The notes under the pieces: model-generated
Told to the model about the DNA's origin: nothing
The model's input: the letters and a program-made list of their open reading frames with translations, nothing else
Database searches by the model: none
Shown: one piece after another, positions 36,535-45,730 of the stretch
Layout: each line of letters starts with the position of its first letter
Numbering within the stretch: the first letter of the stretch is position 1
Program-made: the position numbers and the translations under genes
Assembly: GCA_029210465.1 (NCBI GenBank)
Contig: JARGDL010000002.1
Span: 62,001 to 126,000, forward strand
Length of the DNA stretch: 64,000 nucleotides
Direction: 5' to 3'
Source of the DNA: Stygiobacter electus
Lineage (GTDB): Bacteria > Bacteroidota > Ignavibacteria > Ignavibacteriales > Melioribacteraceae

Positions 36535-39500
36535 ATGTCCGACTTCATACACTTACATAATCATTCACATTACAGTTTGCAAGATGCAGCTGCAACAATT
36601 GAAGCTTTGATAGAAGCTACAAAAAGACATAATATGCATGCAGTTGCTTTGACAGATCATGGTGTTCTTTTTGGTGCGTGGCAATTTTATAAGAAAGCAA
36701 AAAAAGAGGGAATCAAACCAATAATTGGAATGGAAGCTTACATAGTAATTGATGGAACACGATTCGATAAAAAAGGCGATGAACCAGATTACGGTGTAAA
36801 GAAAAAACATTACAATCATTTAATCCTTCTTGCTAAAAATTTAACTGGCTATAAAAATTTAATTAAGCTTACAACAATTGGCCATCTTGAAGGTTTTTAT
36901 TATCGACCAAGAATTGATTTTGAAGTATTACAAAAACATAGTGAAGGATTAATTTGTACATCTGCTTGTCCTGCTGGACCTGTTTCATCTGCTTTGATTA
37001 ATAACGACTATGAAAAAGCTCGACGCATTGCAATAAAATTAAAAGAATTATTTGGTGATGATTTTTATCTTGAAATTCAAAACCATGGAATGGAAATAGA
37101 ACAACCATTGCTTGATGGTGTTCCAAAATTAGCAAAAGATCTTAATTGCAAAATTGTTGGAACCAATGATGTCCATTACATCGAAAAAGAACATGCAATT
37201 CCACACAATGTTTTATTATGTCTTGGTGATAAAACCGGTAATGTTGATTACAGAGATTTAAGATATGGCACGCAAGAAATTTATTTCAAAAGTGCAGATG
37301 AAATGAAAGAAGTTCTCAAAAAATTTAAAGGTGCTGTTGAAAATACATTAGAGATTGAAGAAAAAATAAATTTGGAAATTGTTAATGATGGTCATCTTTT
37401 CCCGCAATTTCCAATTCCCAAAAATTCAAACGCAAAATCTTTAGATGAATATTTCGTCCAACTTGCCGAAGAAAGATTACAAAGAAGATTTAAAACAATA
37501 TCAAGAGAAGTTGAAGATCGTTTTAGATATGAAATTGATGTAATTAATAAAATGGGTTATGCAGGATATTTTTTGATTGTTCAAGATTTTATTAATGCCG
37601 CAAAACAAAAAGGAATTCCTGTTGGACCCGGACGAGGTAGTGCTGCTGGTAGTTTAGTTGCGTATGCTTTGGGTATAACAAATGTAAATCCACTTGATTA
37701 TAATTTATTGTTTGAAAGATTCTTAAATCCAGCACGTAAATCAATGCCCGATATCGACGTTGATTTTGCTGATGATCAACGTGAAGAAGTTATTAAATAT
37801 GTAAAAGAAAAATATGGTGAAAATTCAGTTTCCCAAATAATTACTTTTAATAGATTATCTTCAAAAGCTGTTATCCGTGATGTTGCTCGTGTTTTGAAAA
37901 TTCCAATTCCAAAAGTAAATGAAATAACAAAATGGATACCTTCTAAATTTGGAAGAGTTTATACAATTGATCAAGCATTGAAAGAAGTTCCTGAATTGCA
38001 ATGGCTCAATACAACTGATGATCCGGTTATACAAGAACTTCTTAAATACTCCCGAATACTTGAAGGAATGAACCGCAATGCTTCAAAACATGCGGCTGGT
38101 GTTGTAATTACTCCGGGGGATGTTAGCGATCATGTTCCACTTGCTATTTATGGTGATGATGATGCAATTGTAACTCAATTCAATATGAAAGATTTAGAAG
38201 AAGTCGGACTTCTTAAAATGGATTTTCTTGGATTGAGAACTTTATCCATCATTCGTGATACTATTGAACTGGTCAAAAAGAATCGGGGAATAACTATTAA
38301 TATAGATGAAATTCCAACCGATGATCCAAAAACTTATGAACTTTTTAGTCGCGGTCAAACAACAGCTGTATTCCAGTTTGAAAGTGCACCGATGCGTGAA
38401 TACTTGAAAAAATTAAAACCAACAAGTATTGCTGATCTTTCCGCAATGAATGCACTTTATCGTCCTGGACCAATGGAGTTCATTGACGATTTCATTGCTT
38501 GTAAACATGGAAGAAAAAAAATTACTTATTTGCATCCAGTTCTTGAACCTATATTAAAAGAAACCTATGGAGTAATTGTTTATCAGGAACAAGTTATTCA
38601 AATTGCCAATAAAGTTGCTGGTATGACTTTAGCCGAAGCTGATCTTTTAAGAAGAGCGATGGGTAAAAAAGATTTAAAAGCGATGGCTGAACAAAAACAA
38701 AAATTTATAGAAGGTGCTAAACAAAATAATATACCAGAAGAAATATCATCTGAAATATTTAATGTGATTGATAAGTTTGCAAATTATGGATTTAACAAAA
38801 GTCATTCAGTTGCTTATTCAATTGTTGCATATCAAACAGCATACTTAAAAACATATTACTTAGAAGAATTTCTTGCGGCAAATCTTTCCAATGAATTTGG
38901 TGATACAGAAAAAGTTACAATACTTTTAGAAGATTGTCGTAAGCTTGGCGTTAAAGTTCAACCACCTGATATTAATTATCCATCAGTTAAATTTGATGTG
39001 GAAGGAAACAAAATAATTTTTGGAATGAGCGCAATTAAAAATGTTGGTGTTTCTGCTGTTGAAGAAATCAAAAAAGCTCATGATGAATTAGGTAGAAACT
39101 TTAAAAGTATTTATGATTTTTGCTCGCATGTTGATACTAGAGTTGTAAATAAAAGAACTCTTGAAGGATTGGTCTTAGCTGGTGCTTTCGATTCAGTAAA
39201 AGGAACTCGCTCTCAAAATTTTGAAGCTATTCCGGAAGCAATTGATTTTGGAAATAAAGTTCAATCATCAAAAGAAAAATTAACTAATAGTTTATTTGGT
39301 GATGATGTTGCATCTAATGAAATTAATGAACCGGATTTGCCAAATATAAAACCATGGGATACAAAAGATAAATTAGCAAAAGAAAGAGAAGTTCTTGGAT
39401 TTTATTTAACCGATCATCCATTAAGAAAATTTCAAGCTGAATATAATTCATTTGCAACAGTTCATTTAGGTGAAGAAGAAACATACAATTTTAAAGAACC

Positions 39501-39990
39501 AGTTCGTGCTGTTGGTGTTGTTACAGATTTGAGAACTAAAATAGATAAAAAAGGTAACAAAATGGCATTCTTCACCATTGATGATTTTTCTGGTTCATGC
39601 GAATGCCTTATGTTTTCTAAAGCATATTCTAAATGTGAAGATTTAATAATTCCTGAATCTACAATTTTAGTTCAAGGTATACTTGAAAGTAGTGGCGATG
39701 CAATTAAATTGCATGTAGATATTGCCTATGATTTAAAAAATGTAAAACAAATTCTCACAAAAAGTATCGGACTAATTTTAGATGCAGCAATTCATGATGA
39801 AAAAACAATTGATGAGATAAAAAAAATACTTGATAAGTATCCCGGGAAAATTTCAGTACTCATTGGATTAATTGATGAAGGAAGAATTAGGCAATTTTTA
39901 ATTCAAAATAAAGTAACATTAAAAGATGAACTAGTTGAAGAACTCGCAAAACTTTTAGGTGATGATTCAATTAAATATTTTACAAATTAA
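36535..39990 (+). CDS. dnaE: DNA polymerase III subunit alpha
   Basis: DnaE is the replicative polymerase catalytic subunit. The 1151 residues follow the DnaE1 layout. An N-terminal PHP domain carries HLHNHSHYSLQDA at 6-18 and LTDHG. The palm holds PGRGSAAGSLVAYALGI, and PDIDVDFAD at 405-413 with catalytic aspartates. YGVIVYQEQV and the NYGFNKSHSVAYSIVAYQTAYLK finger region follow, then an HhH/OB-fold C-terminus (GVVTDLRTKIDKKGNKMAFF). At the usual internal clamp-binding position the sequence reads TNSLFG (917-922) rather than a Q-x-x-[LM]-F form. Confidence 0.96.
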   Translation: MSDFIHLHNHSHYSLQDAAATIEALIEATKRHNMHAVALTDHGVLFGAWQFYKKAKKEGIKPIIGMEAYIVIDGTRFDKKGDEPDYGVKKKHYNHLILLAKNLTGYKNLIKLTTIGHLEGFYYRPRIDFEVLQKHSEGLICTSACPAGPVSSALINNDYEKARRIAIKLKELFGDDFYLEIQNHGMEIEQPLLDGVPKLAKDLNCKIVGTNDVHYIEKEHAIPHNVLLCLGDKTGNVDYRDLRYGTQEIYFKSADEMKEVLKKFKGAVENTLEIEEKINLEIVNDGHLFPQFPIPKNSNAKSLDEYFVQLAEERLQRRFKTISREVEDRFRYEIDVINKMGYAGYFLIVQDFINAAKQKGIPVGPGRGSAAGSLVAYALGITNVNPLDYNLLFERFLNPARKSMPDIDVDFADDQREEVIKYVKEKYGENSVSQIITFNRLSSKAVIRDVARVLKIPIPKVNEITKWIPSKFGRVYTIDQALKEVPELQWLNTTDDPVIQELLKYSRILEGMNRNASKHAAGVVITPGDVSDHVPLAIYGDDDAIVTQFNMKDLEEVGLLKMDFLGLRTLSIIRDTIELVKKNRGITINIDEIPTDDPKTYELFSRGQTTAVFQFESAPMREYLKKLKPTSIADLSAMNALYRPGPMEFIDDFIACKHGRKKITYLHPVLEPILKETYGVIVYQEQVIQIANKVAGMTLAEADLLRRAMGKKDLKAMAEQKQKFIEGAKQNNIPEEISSEIFNVIDKFANYGFNKSHSVAYSIVAYQTAYLKTYYLEEFLAANLSNEFGDTEKVTILLEDCRKLGVKVQPPDINYPSVKFDVEGNKIIFGMSAIKNVGVSAVEEIKKAHDELGRNFKSIYDFCSHVDTRVVNKRTLEGLVLAGAFDSVKGTRSQNFEAIPEAIDFGNKVQSSKEKLTNSLFGDDVASNEINEPDLPNIKPWDTKDKLAKEREVLGFYLTDHPLRKFQAEYNSFATVHLGEEETYNFKEPVRAVGVVTDLRTKIDKKGNKMAFFTIDDFSGSCECLMFSKAYSKCEDLIIPESTILVQGILESSGDAIKLHVDIAYDLKNVKQILTKSIGLILDAAIHDEKTIDEIKKILDKYPGKISVLIGLIDEGRIRQFLIQNKVTLKDELVEELAKLLGDDSIKYFTN

Positions 39991-40004
39991 CTTTTTAATT
40001 TTCA

Positions 40005-40035
40005 TTTGATAATAATAAATGATTTATTAAGTTTG
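40005..40035 (+). promoter_or_regulatory. Perfect Bacteroidota-type promoter (TTTG-N19-TAnnTTTG)
   Basis: TTTG at 40005-40008 and TAAGTTTG at 40028-40035 are separated by exactly 19 bases, matching the consensus known for the Bacteroidota primary sigma factor at all specified positions. Transcription would start about 40042, giving a leader of about 22 bases with AAGG 7 bases before the ATG at 40064. It is placed to drive the reductase, acyl-CoA dehydrogenase and thioredoxin genes. Confidence 0.75.
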
Positions 40036-40063
40036 CTTCGCAATTCAAAAAAAAGGTTATAAT

Positions 40064-40888
40064 ATGGAAAATAAATGGGCTTTAATTCTTGGTGCATCAA
40101 GTGGTTTTGGTGGCGCTTCTGCAATTGAATTAGCTAAACATGGTTATAATATTTTCGGAATACATTTAGATAGACAAGCAACTATGCCGCTTGTACAACA
40201 AGTGATTAAAAAAATTGAAAAAACCGGACAAAAAGCTGTTTACTTTAACATAAACGCTGCAGACCAAATTAAAATAAATGATACACTTGATGAAATTAAA
40301 GAAAGATTTGCTACAAAAGAACATCCACATGTTCATGTGTTAATTCACTCTCTTGCATTTGGTACTCTAAAACCTTTCATATCTAAAAATCCAAATGATT
40401 GTATTTCTCCATCTCAAATGAATATGACATTAGAAGTAATGGCTCACTCATTAGTTTATTGGACACAAGGATTAATTCAACGCGATTTATTTGCACAAGG
40501 TGGAAGAATATTTGCATTAACAAGCGCTGGTTCACATACAGTAATTCCAAATTATGGAGCTGTATCAGCTGCAAAAGCCGCACTTGAAGCACATATTCGT
40601 CAACTTGCTGTTGAGCTTGGAAATATGAAAATTACTTGTAATTCAATTATGGCTGGCGTTACTGATACTCCTGCTGGAAATAAAATTCCTATGTTTGATA
40701 AATTAATGACTGCCGCTAAAATGAAAAATCCTCATAATAGATTAACTACCCCTGAAGATGTTGCAAAAGCAATTGTGCTTTTATGTGACGAAAAAGCAGA
40801 TTGGATTTCAGGTAATGTAATTGCTGTTGATGGTGGTGAATATATTGTAAACTTTATAGGTGAAAGAACCAGCCAGATAATTAAATAA
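40064..40888 (+). CDS. Enoyl-ACP reductase-like short-chain dehydrogenase (FabI/FabL type)
   Basis: The 274-residue SDR has a glycine-rich nucleotide loop (GASSGFGGASAIEL near 10-23), an HSLAFG segment near 95-100, and the active-site pair Y164 and K171 in YGAVSAAK. The spacing Y-x6-K is characteristic of enoyl-ACP reductases (FabI/FabL) rather than the Y-x3-K of most SDRs. The C-terminal WISGNVIAVDGG turn is standard. It would reduce enoyl-ACP in the last step of fatty acid elongation. The acyl-CoA dehydrogenase that follows fits a lipid role, but another SDR reaction is possible. Confidence 0.72.
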   Translation: MENKWALILGASSGFGGASAIELAKHGYNIFGIHLDRQATMPLVQQVIKKIEKTGQKAVYFNINAADQIKINDTLDEIKERFATKEHPHVHVLIHSLAFGTLKPFISKNPNDCISPSQMNMTLEVMAHSLVYWTQGLIQRDLFAQGGRIFALTSAGSHTVIPNYGAVSAAKAALEAHIRQLAVELGNMKITCNSIMAGVTDTPAGNKIPMFDKLMTAAKMKNPHNRLTTPEDVAKAIVLLCDEKADWISGNVIAVDGGEYIVNFIGERTSQIIK

Positions 40889-40902
40889 ATCGGAAATAAA
40901 TT

Positions 40903-42045
40903 ATGCACGAATTTCAGTTTACTGAAGAACAAAACATGCTTCGCGAAATGGCTCGCGATTTTGTTAATAATGAAATTAAACCTATTGCTTCCAAAATTGA
41001 TCAGGAAGAAAAAATCCCGGATGACCTTAAAAAAAAATTAGCTGAACTTGGATTTCTAGGAGTTGCTTTCCCCGAAGAATATGGTGGTGGTGGATTCGGT
41101 GAAGTTGGTTATTGCATCATGCAAGAAGAAATGGCTCGTGGATGTATGTCAACGGCTACTTTTATAGGTGCTCATCAATCAATTGGTGCTAATGTAATTT
41201 ATCTCGGTGGAAATGAAGAACAAAAACAAAAATATTTAGTTCCACTTGCAAAAGGAGAAAAAATTGGTGCCTTTTGTCTAACAGAAGCACAAGCTGGTTC
41301 TGATTCTTTTAATGTAAAAACCAAAGCTGTATTAGATGGAAATGAATGGGTAATTAATGGTGAAAAACTTTGGATTACAAATGGTGGTATCGCTGATATA
41401 GTTTCTGTTTTTGCTCGAACTGAAAAAGGTGTAAGTGCATTTGTTGTTGAAACAAATAATCCAGGATTTCAACCTGGTCCTCCAGAAAAGAAAATGGGAA
41501 TTAAAGGAAGTACAACTAACGCAATCACTTTTGATAATGTTAGAATTCCAAAAGAAAATTTAATTGGAACCGATGGACGTGGATTTATTCTTGCAATGAA
41601 AACTCTTGACGCTGGAAGATTAGGTTTAGGAGCTGCATGTTTAGGTGCTTCAAAAGAATTGTTGGAATTATCAGTTCAGTATGCAAAACAAAGAAAACAA
41701 TTTGATCAAAGTATATCTCATTTCCAGGCTATACAATTTATGCTTGCAGAAATGTCAACATTAATTTTTGCTATGGAATCAATGGTTTATCGAACTGCTG
41801 TTGATTATGACTTAAAGAAAGATGTTTCACAAAAATCGGCTATGGTTAAACTATTCTGCTCAGAATCACTTGATAAAATTGCAGATTATGCTGTTCAAAT
41901 TCATGGTGGTATGGGCTACTCAAGAGAATTACCGATAGAAAGATTTTATCGTGATTCAAGAATAAATAGAATTTTTGAAGGAACTAATGAAATTCAAAAA
42001 GGAATAATTGCACATATTGCGTTGAAGAAAAACGGAAAAATGTAA
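40903..42045 (+). CDS. Acyl-CoA dehydrogenase
   Basis: The 380-residue flavoprotein has the ACAD layout: an N-terminal helical domain (TEEQNMLREMARDFVNNEI), FAD-binding FCLTEAQAGSDSFNVKT and EWVINGEKLWITNGG, then RLGLGAACLGASKELLE. The C-terminal block is QIHGGMGYSRELPIERFYRDSRINRIFEGTNEIQ with the likely catalytic glutamate E359 in FEGT. The sequence resembles short-chain or butyryl-CoA dehydrogenases; chain length preference cannot be fixed. The gene is 14 bases after the SDR gene and shares its promoter. Confidence 0.92.
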   Translation: MHEFQFTEEQNMLREMARDFVNNEIKPIASKIDQEEKIPDDLKKKLAELGFLGVAFPEEYGGGGFGEVGYCIMQEEMARGCMSTATFIGAHQSIGANVIYLGGNEEQKQKYLVPLAKGEKIGAFCLTEAQAGSDSFNVKTKAVLDGNEWVINGEKLWITNGGIADIVSVFARTEKGVSAFVVETNNPGFQPGPPEKKMGIKGSTTNAITFDNVRIPKENLIGTDGRGFILAMKTLDAGRLGLGAACLGASKELLELSVQYAKQRKQFDQSISHFQAIQFMLAEMSTLIFAMESMVYRTAVDYDLKKDVSQKSAMVKLFCSESLDKIADYAVQIHGGMGYSRELPIERFYRDSRINRIFEGTNEIQKGIIAHIALKKNGKM

Positions 42046-42065
42046 TATCAAAAAGGAGATTTATA

Positions 42066-42392
42066 ATGAAACCATTTACTTTTACTGATTCAAATTTTGA
42101 TACTGAAGCGTTACAATCAAATATTCCTGTAATAGTAGATTTTTGGGCCGCATGGTGTGGACCTTGCCGTATGATTGCCCCAATTATCGAAGATCTTGCT
42201 AATGAATATGATGGCAGAGTTAAAGTTGGTAAATTAGATGTTGATGAAAACCAGCAAATTGCAATCCGGTATGGTGTAAGAAGTATTCCTACAGTTTTAT
42301 TTTTTCAAAACGGACAATTAAAAGATCAAATTATTGGTGCTATGCCAAAAACAGTTTTTGTTGATAAACTTAATAAACTCTTAAAAAATTAA
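42066..42392 (+). CDS. trxA: Thioredoxin
   Basis: The 108-residue protein has the thioredoxin active site WCGPC at 30-34 in VDFWAAWCGPCRMIAPI, the YGVRSIPTVLFFQNG segment with the cis-proline, and the usual strand order. It is a cytoplasmic disulfide reductant. A strong AAAAGGAGA sequence precedes the ATG. It ends the run that begins at 40064; a 337-base stretch without a long gene follows. Confidence 0.95.
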   Translation: MKPFTFTDSNFDTEALQSNIPVIVDFWAAWCGPCRMIAPIIEDLANEYDGRVKVGKLDVDENQQIAIRYGVRSIPTVLFFQNGQLKDQIIGAMPKTVFVDKLNKLLKN

Positions 42393-42417
42393 AAATTTTT
42401 ATATATAAATAATTATC

Positions 42418-42447
42418 TTGACAAAAAAGTAAATGAGTATTAATTTG
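42418..42447 (+). promoter_or_regulatory. Candidate promoter of the TonB receptor operon
   Basis: TTGACA at 42418-42423 with TAATTT at 42441-42446 (17-base spacer) fits a sigma-70 pattern. The same bases, CTTG at 42417 and TTAATTTG at 42440-42447 with a 19-base spacer, fit the Bacteroidota pattern with one mismatch in each box. Either reading would give a leader of about 275 bases before the receptor gene. Confidence 0.45.
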
Positions 42448-42656
42448 ATTGCAAGAATAAAAACTTTTCGAAAAACTAACTAAGAATGTTTTTTTTCTTG
42501 CTTTCAAAAGGAAGACAAATTATTTTGAAACCGCTTTTATTAAAAATATTCTTTCTAGTTTTCTTTGAAAGAAAATTGTTCCAAAAAATGAAGTGTAAAA
42601 ATTTAGTAGCGGTAAAAAAAACAAAACATCTAACAAATAATTTGAAGGAGGTATTA
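42448..42656 (+). other. AT-rich leader between trxA and the TonB receptor, no convincing gene
   Basis: Most of the 337-base gap after trxA is AT-rich. A frame starting at ATG 42486 runs to 42719, but its product is a low-complexity Leu/Phe/Lys sequence with no Shine-Dalgarno and I reject it. An exact small palindrome TTTTCTTTGAAAGAAAA and an ACCGCT/AGCGGT pair suggest some RNA folding. No riboswitch I know is recognisable. Confidence 0.4.
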
Positions 42657-42719
42657 TTGAATTTACAGTTACAAATTTTATCACTTCAAAAACCCTTTCT
42701 TAATTTAATCAACAAATAA
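42657..42719 (+). CDS. Putative 20-residue leader peptide before the TonB receptor
   Basis: GAAGGAGG at 42644-42651 is the best Shine-Dalgarno in the gap and sits 5 bases before TTG 42657. The frame from there encodes 20 residues, rich in Leu, Gln and Asn, and stops at 42717-42719. The receptor's own GGAG begins in the following bases, so the two would be translationally linked. No similar peptide is known to me; it may be a leader or a decayed gene end. Confidence 0.3.
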   Translation: MNLQLQILSLQKPFLNLINK

Positions 42720-42729
42720 GGAGTAAACT

Positions 42730-45702
42730 ATGCAGCGAAAGATTTTTTACCTTTTGCTACTTTTTGCTCTTGTGCCTGTTCTATTAATGGCGGGTACCAA
42801 GGGTAGAATCAAGGGAAAAGTTGTCGATTTGCAAACTGGTGAAGCACTTATCGGAGCTAACGTTTATGTAGTTGGTAGCTCTTCTGGTGCTAATACTGAC
42901 GCAAACGGCGAATACCTGATTCAAAATATGGAAGCTGGCGTTTATACTTTACGCGCAGCTTATGTTGGTTATCAAACCATCACGATTTCAAACATAAGAG
43001 TTAATGCAGACTTAACAACTTATGTTAACTTTGAGTTACCAAGTGAAGATATTCAAGTTGGTACAGTTGAAATCGTAGCTCAAAAACCAATCATTCAAAA
43101 AGATAATACTAACGCTGTTCGTATTACGACCAACGAAGATATTCAAGCTCTTCCTGTTCGTGGAGTTAATAGTATTATCAGTTTAACTGCTGGTGTTGTT
43201 AACCAAAATGGTAATATCTACATCCGTGGCGGTCGTTTGGATGAAGTAGGTTACTATTTGGAAGGTGTTTCAGTTGCTAACCCAATTTCTGGTGGTAGAG
43301 GTGTTACAGTTGCTCAAGATGCTCTTGAAGAAATTCAAGTTCAATCTGGTGGTTACACCGCAGAATTTGGTAATGCAAATGCTGGTATTATTCGTCAACA
43401 ATTCAGAACTGGTGGAAATGCTTTTAAAGCTAGTGTTGAATACATAACAGATAATATTGGTTTTAAAAGTAAAGACCAAGCTTTTGATGGAAAGAAAACT
43501 TTAGGTGCTTACTGGTGGGGTTACAACGAAACCAGTGCAACTATTAGCGGTCCACTTTTTGATCAAAGATTTAAATTTTTCGGTAACTTAAACTATGTAT
43601 ATAATCGCGATGGAAATCCACAACCATGGCCAGGTTTAAATCTTGGTATCATTGGAGATCCAACAACACTTGATACAATTAATTTCGTCTACCCTGGTGG
43701 TCCATTAAAAGGCGTTCAAGATAATTACTATACTTTTACTGGAACATTAAACATGGATTTTAAACCAGTTATTGTAAGATTATCTGGTACTTATACAACT
43801 GGTAAACAAGATAACGGTGGTGGTGGTATATTTAATATAATGCAAACACGCCGTGGTGTAAATGATTATTCTAATGGTGCTTTCAGTGTTAAAATTACTC
43901 ACGTTTTAAGCCCATCAATGTTCTATGAATTATCTGCTGGTTATTATTTACAAGCAAACGAAGGCTATACTCCTGGTCTTGGAAAAGATTATTGGAGTTA
44001 CGGTGATTCTGTTGCTAATGCTGCTGCTGGTTGGACTATTCCTCGTTCTTTGCTTGATGCTCAAACTGGTAGATTTGGTAGATACTTAACACCTACCACT
44101 TATAATATAATGGGTTTTACATTTACTCGTGATGGTTCTATTCCAGCTAACTATGGCATAAACAATAGAAATAGTATTGCTTTGAATGGTGCTTTATCAT
44201 TTATGTTAGGAAAAGCTCATTCATTTAAAGTTGGTGGTGAATATCAACAATATACAATCAGATCTTGGGGTGTTGTTGGACAAGCAGGTTTAGCTGCTAA
44301 AGTTGCTAATTATAAACCTTCTCCACAATATCCAACATTAGATGCATATAAACGCCAATTATTAATTACAGCTGGTGTTACTAATTATGGTTATGATGTT
44401 TTTGGTAATGAATATAGTGGCGATGGACCAGATGCACCACATAAACCAGTTTTTGCAAGTGCTTACATTCAAGATAGAATTGAATATGAAGACCTTATAA
44501 TTAATGCTGGTGTTCGTTATGATTATTTTGACATTGATAACTTAATGTTTAAAAATCCAAAAAGACCAGATGACGCATATGATGTTACTTCTGGAGAAGT
44601 AAAACCTGATGGCTGGGTAAAAGTTCCTACATTTAGCGCTGTATCTCCACGTTTAGGATTTTCATTCCCAGTTACTGATAAAACAGTATTTCACGCTCAA
44701 TTTGGTAAGTTTATTCAACAACCATCTTTGAACACAGCATATTATGGATATTATAGATTAGGCTTTGAAATTAAAGGCGGTTTCTTTATTCCACAACCTG
44801 CTGGTTTGAATATTCGTCCAACAAGAACAACTCAATATGAACTTGGTTTTACACAACAGTTGACAGATTTCATGTCATTTGACTTAACTGGATATTATAG
44901 AGATATTAAAGATCAAGTTCAATATAAGAATCAAGCAGTTGATAAAAACTCTGCTTTCCAGAATTATAATACATTACAAAATGGAGATTTTGCTACAACA
45001 AAAGGTATCGAAATTGCTCTTAATATGAGAAGATATGAAAGAATTGCACTTAATGCTTCATTGTCTTTCCAAGATGCGAGAGGAACTGGTTCAAATCCAT
45101 ATTCTAACAATGGTGTTGTAGGTGCTCCACTTGATGGTGTTACTGTATTTTATCCAAAATATGTTTCTTTGTTAAATTATAACCAAGGCATTAAAGGTAA
45201 TTTAAATATTGATTATCGTTTTGGGCAAAATGATGGTCCAGCATTATTACATGAATTTGGTGTATCATTTTTAGCTACATTTAATAATGGGCATCCATAC
45301 ACAAGAGGTACTGGTGCATTAAATGCTGAAAGAGATGCTCGTTTCCGTACACCAATTGAACCTCTGAATGCTTCAACTACTCCTGGTGAATTTCAAGTTG
45401 ATTTACGTGTTGATAAAACAATTCGCTTGTTTGATAAATTAGCTCTTAATGTTTATGTATTCGTAATCAATTTGTTTGATTCTAAAAATGTTAGAAACGT
45501 TTTCTTGAGAACTGGATCCCCAGATGATGATGCTGTTATCACCAATCCAGAATTATCTCAACAATTAATTTCAACTTATGGTCCAAGATATATTGACTTA
45601 TACAAAGCATTAAATATTGATTATCAAGCTGGATACGGTGGTGGCGGAAATCTTTATGGTCCACCAAGACAAATTCGTTTAGGTATTAGATTAGAATACT
45701 AA
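42730..45702 (+). CDS. TonB-dependent receptor with CarboxypepD_reg-like N-terminal domain
   Basis: The 990-residue outer-membrane protein has a signal peptide (MQRKIFYLLLLFALVPVLLMAG). A CarboxypepD_reg-like beta-sandwich follows (GRIKGKVVDLQTGEALIGANV to FELPSEDIQ, about 25-115), then a plug domain (IRTTNEDIQALPVRGVNSII, YIRGGRLDEVGYYLEGVSV, about 125-230) and a long 22-strand-type barrel ending RLGIRLEY. Such receptors import large ligands using TonB energy; this one lacks clear SusC signatures and ligand identity is unknown. GGAG stands 6 bases before the ATG. It heads a run with a T9SS cargo protein and a PorV-like protein. Confidence 0.88.
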   Translation: MQRKIFYLLLLFALVPVLLMAGTKGRIKGKVVDLQTGEALIGANVYVVGSSSGANTDANGEYLIQNMEAGVYTLRAAYVGYQTITISNIRVNADLTTYVNFELPSEDIQVGTVEIVAQKPIIQKDNTNAVRITTNEDIQALPVRGVNSIISLTAGVVNQNGNIYIRGGRLDEVGYYLEGVSVANPISGGRGVTVAQDALEEIQVQSGGYTAEFGNANAGIIRQQFRTGGNAFKASVEYITDNIGFKSKDQAFDGKKTLGAYWWGYNETSATISGPLFDQRFKFFGNLNYVYNRDGNPQPWPGLNLGIIGDPTTLDTINFVYPGGPLKGVQDNYYTFTGTLNMDFKPVIVRLSGTYTTGKQDNGGGGIFNIMQTRRGVNDYSNGAFSVKITHVLSPSMFYELSAGYYLQANEGYTPGLGKDYWSYGDSVANAAAGWTIPRSLLDAQTGRFGRYLTPTTYNIMGFTFTRDGSIPANYGINNRNSIALNGALSFMLGKAHSFKVGGEYQQYTIRSWGVVGQAGLAAKVANYKPSPQYPTLDAYKRQLLITAGVTNYGYDVFGNEYSGDGPDAPHKPVFASAYIQDRIEYEDLIINAGVRYDYFDIDNLMFKNPKRPDDAYDVTSGEVKPDGWVKVPTFSAVSPRLGFSFPVTDKTVFHAQFGKFIQQPSLNTAYYGYYRLGFEIKGGFFIPQPAGLNIRPTRTTQYELGFTQQLTDFMSFDLTGYYRDIKDQVQYKNQAVDKNSAFQNYNTLQNGDFATTKGIEIALNMRRYERIALNASLSFQDARGTGSNPYSNNGVVGAPLDGVTVFYPKYVSLLNYNQGIKGNLNIDYRFGQNDGPALLHEFGVSFLATFNNGHPYTRGTGALNAERDARFRTPIEPLNASTTPGEFQVDLRVDKTIRLFDKLALNVYVFVINLFDSKNVRNVFLRTGSPDDDAVITNPELSQQLISTYGPRYIDLYKALNIDYQAGYGGGGNLYGPPRQIRLGIRLEY

Positions 45703-45730
45703 AAGTATTGAAAAATAACAGGAGTAAAAC

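Noticed and set aside
40058..40063. TATAAT as a -10 box for the reductase gene
   Set aside because: It is directly before the ATG, leaving no leader, while AAGG nearby serves as a ribosome site and a perfect TTTG/TAnnTTTG promoter lies upstream.
42448..42656. Cobalamin or other riboswitch ahead of the TonB receptor
   Set aside because: Vitamin B12 elements are common before such receptors, but no cobalamin box or other known aptamer core was recognisable here.
42486..42719. A 77-codon frame from ATG 42486 in the leader before the TonB receptor
   Set aside because: Its sequence is low-complexity Leu/Phe/Lys, there is no Shine-Dalgarno at its ATG and the AT-rich base composition explains it. 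Only the last 20 codons, with their own strong Shine-Dalgarno, are kept as a tentative leader.
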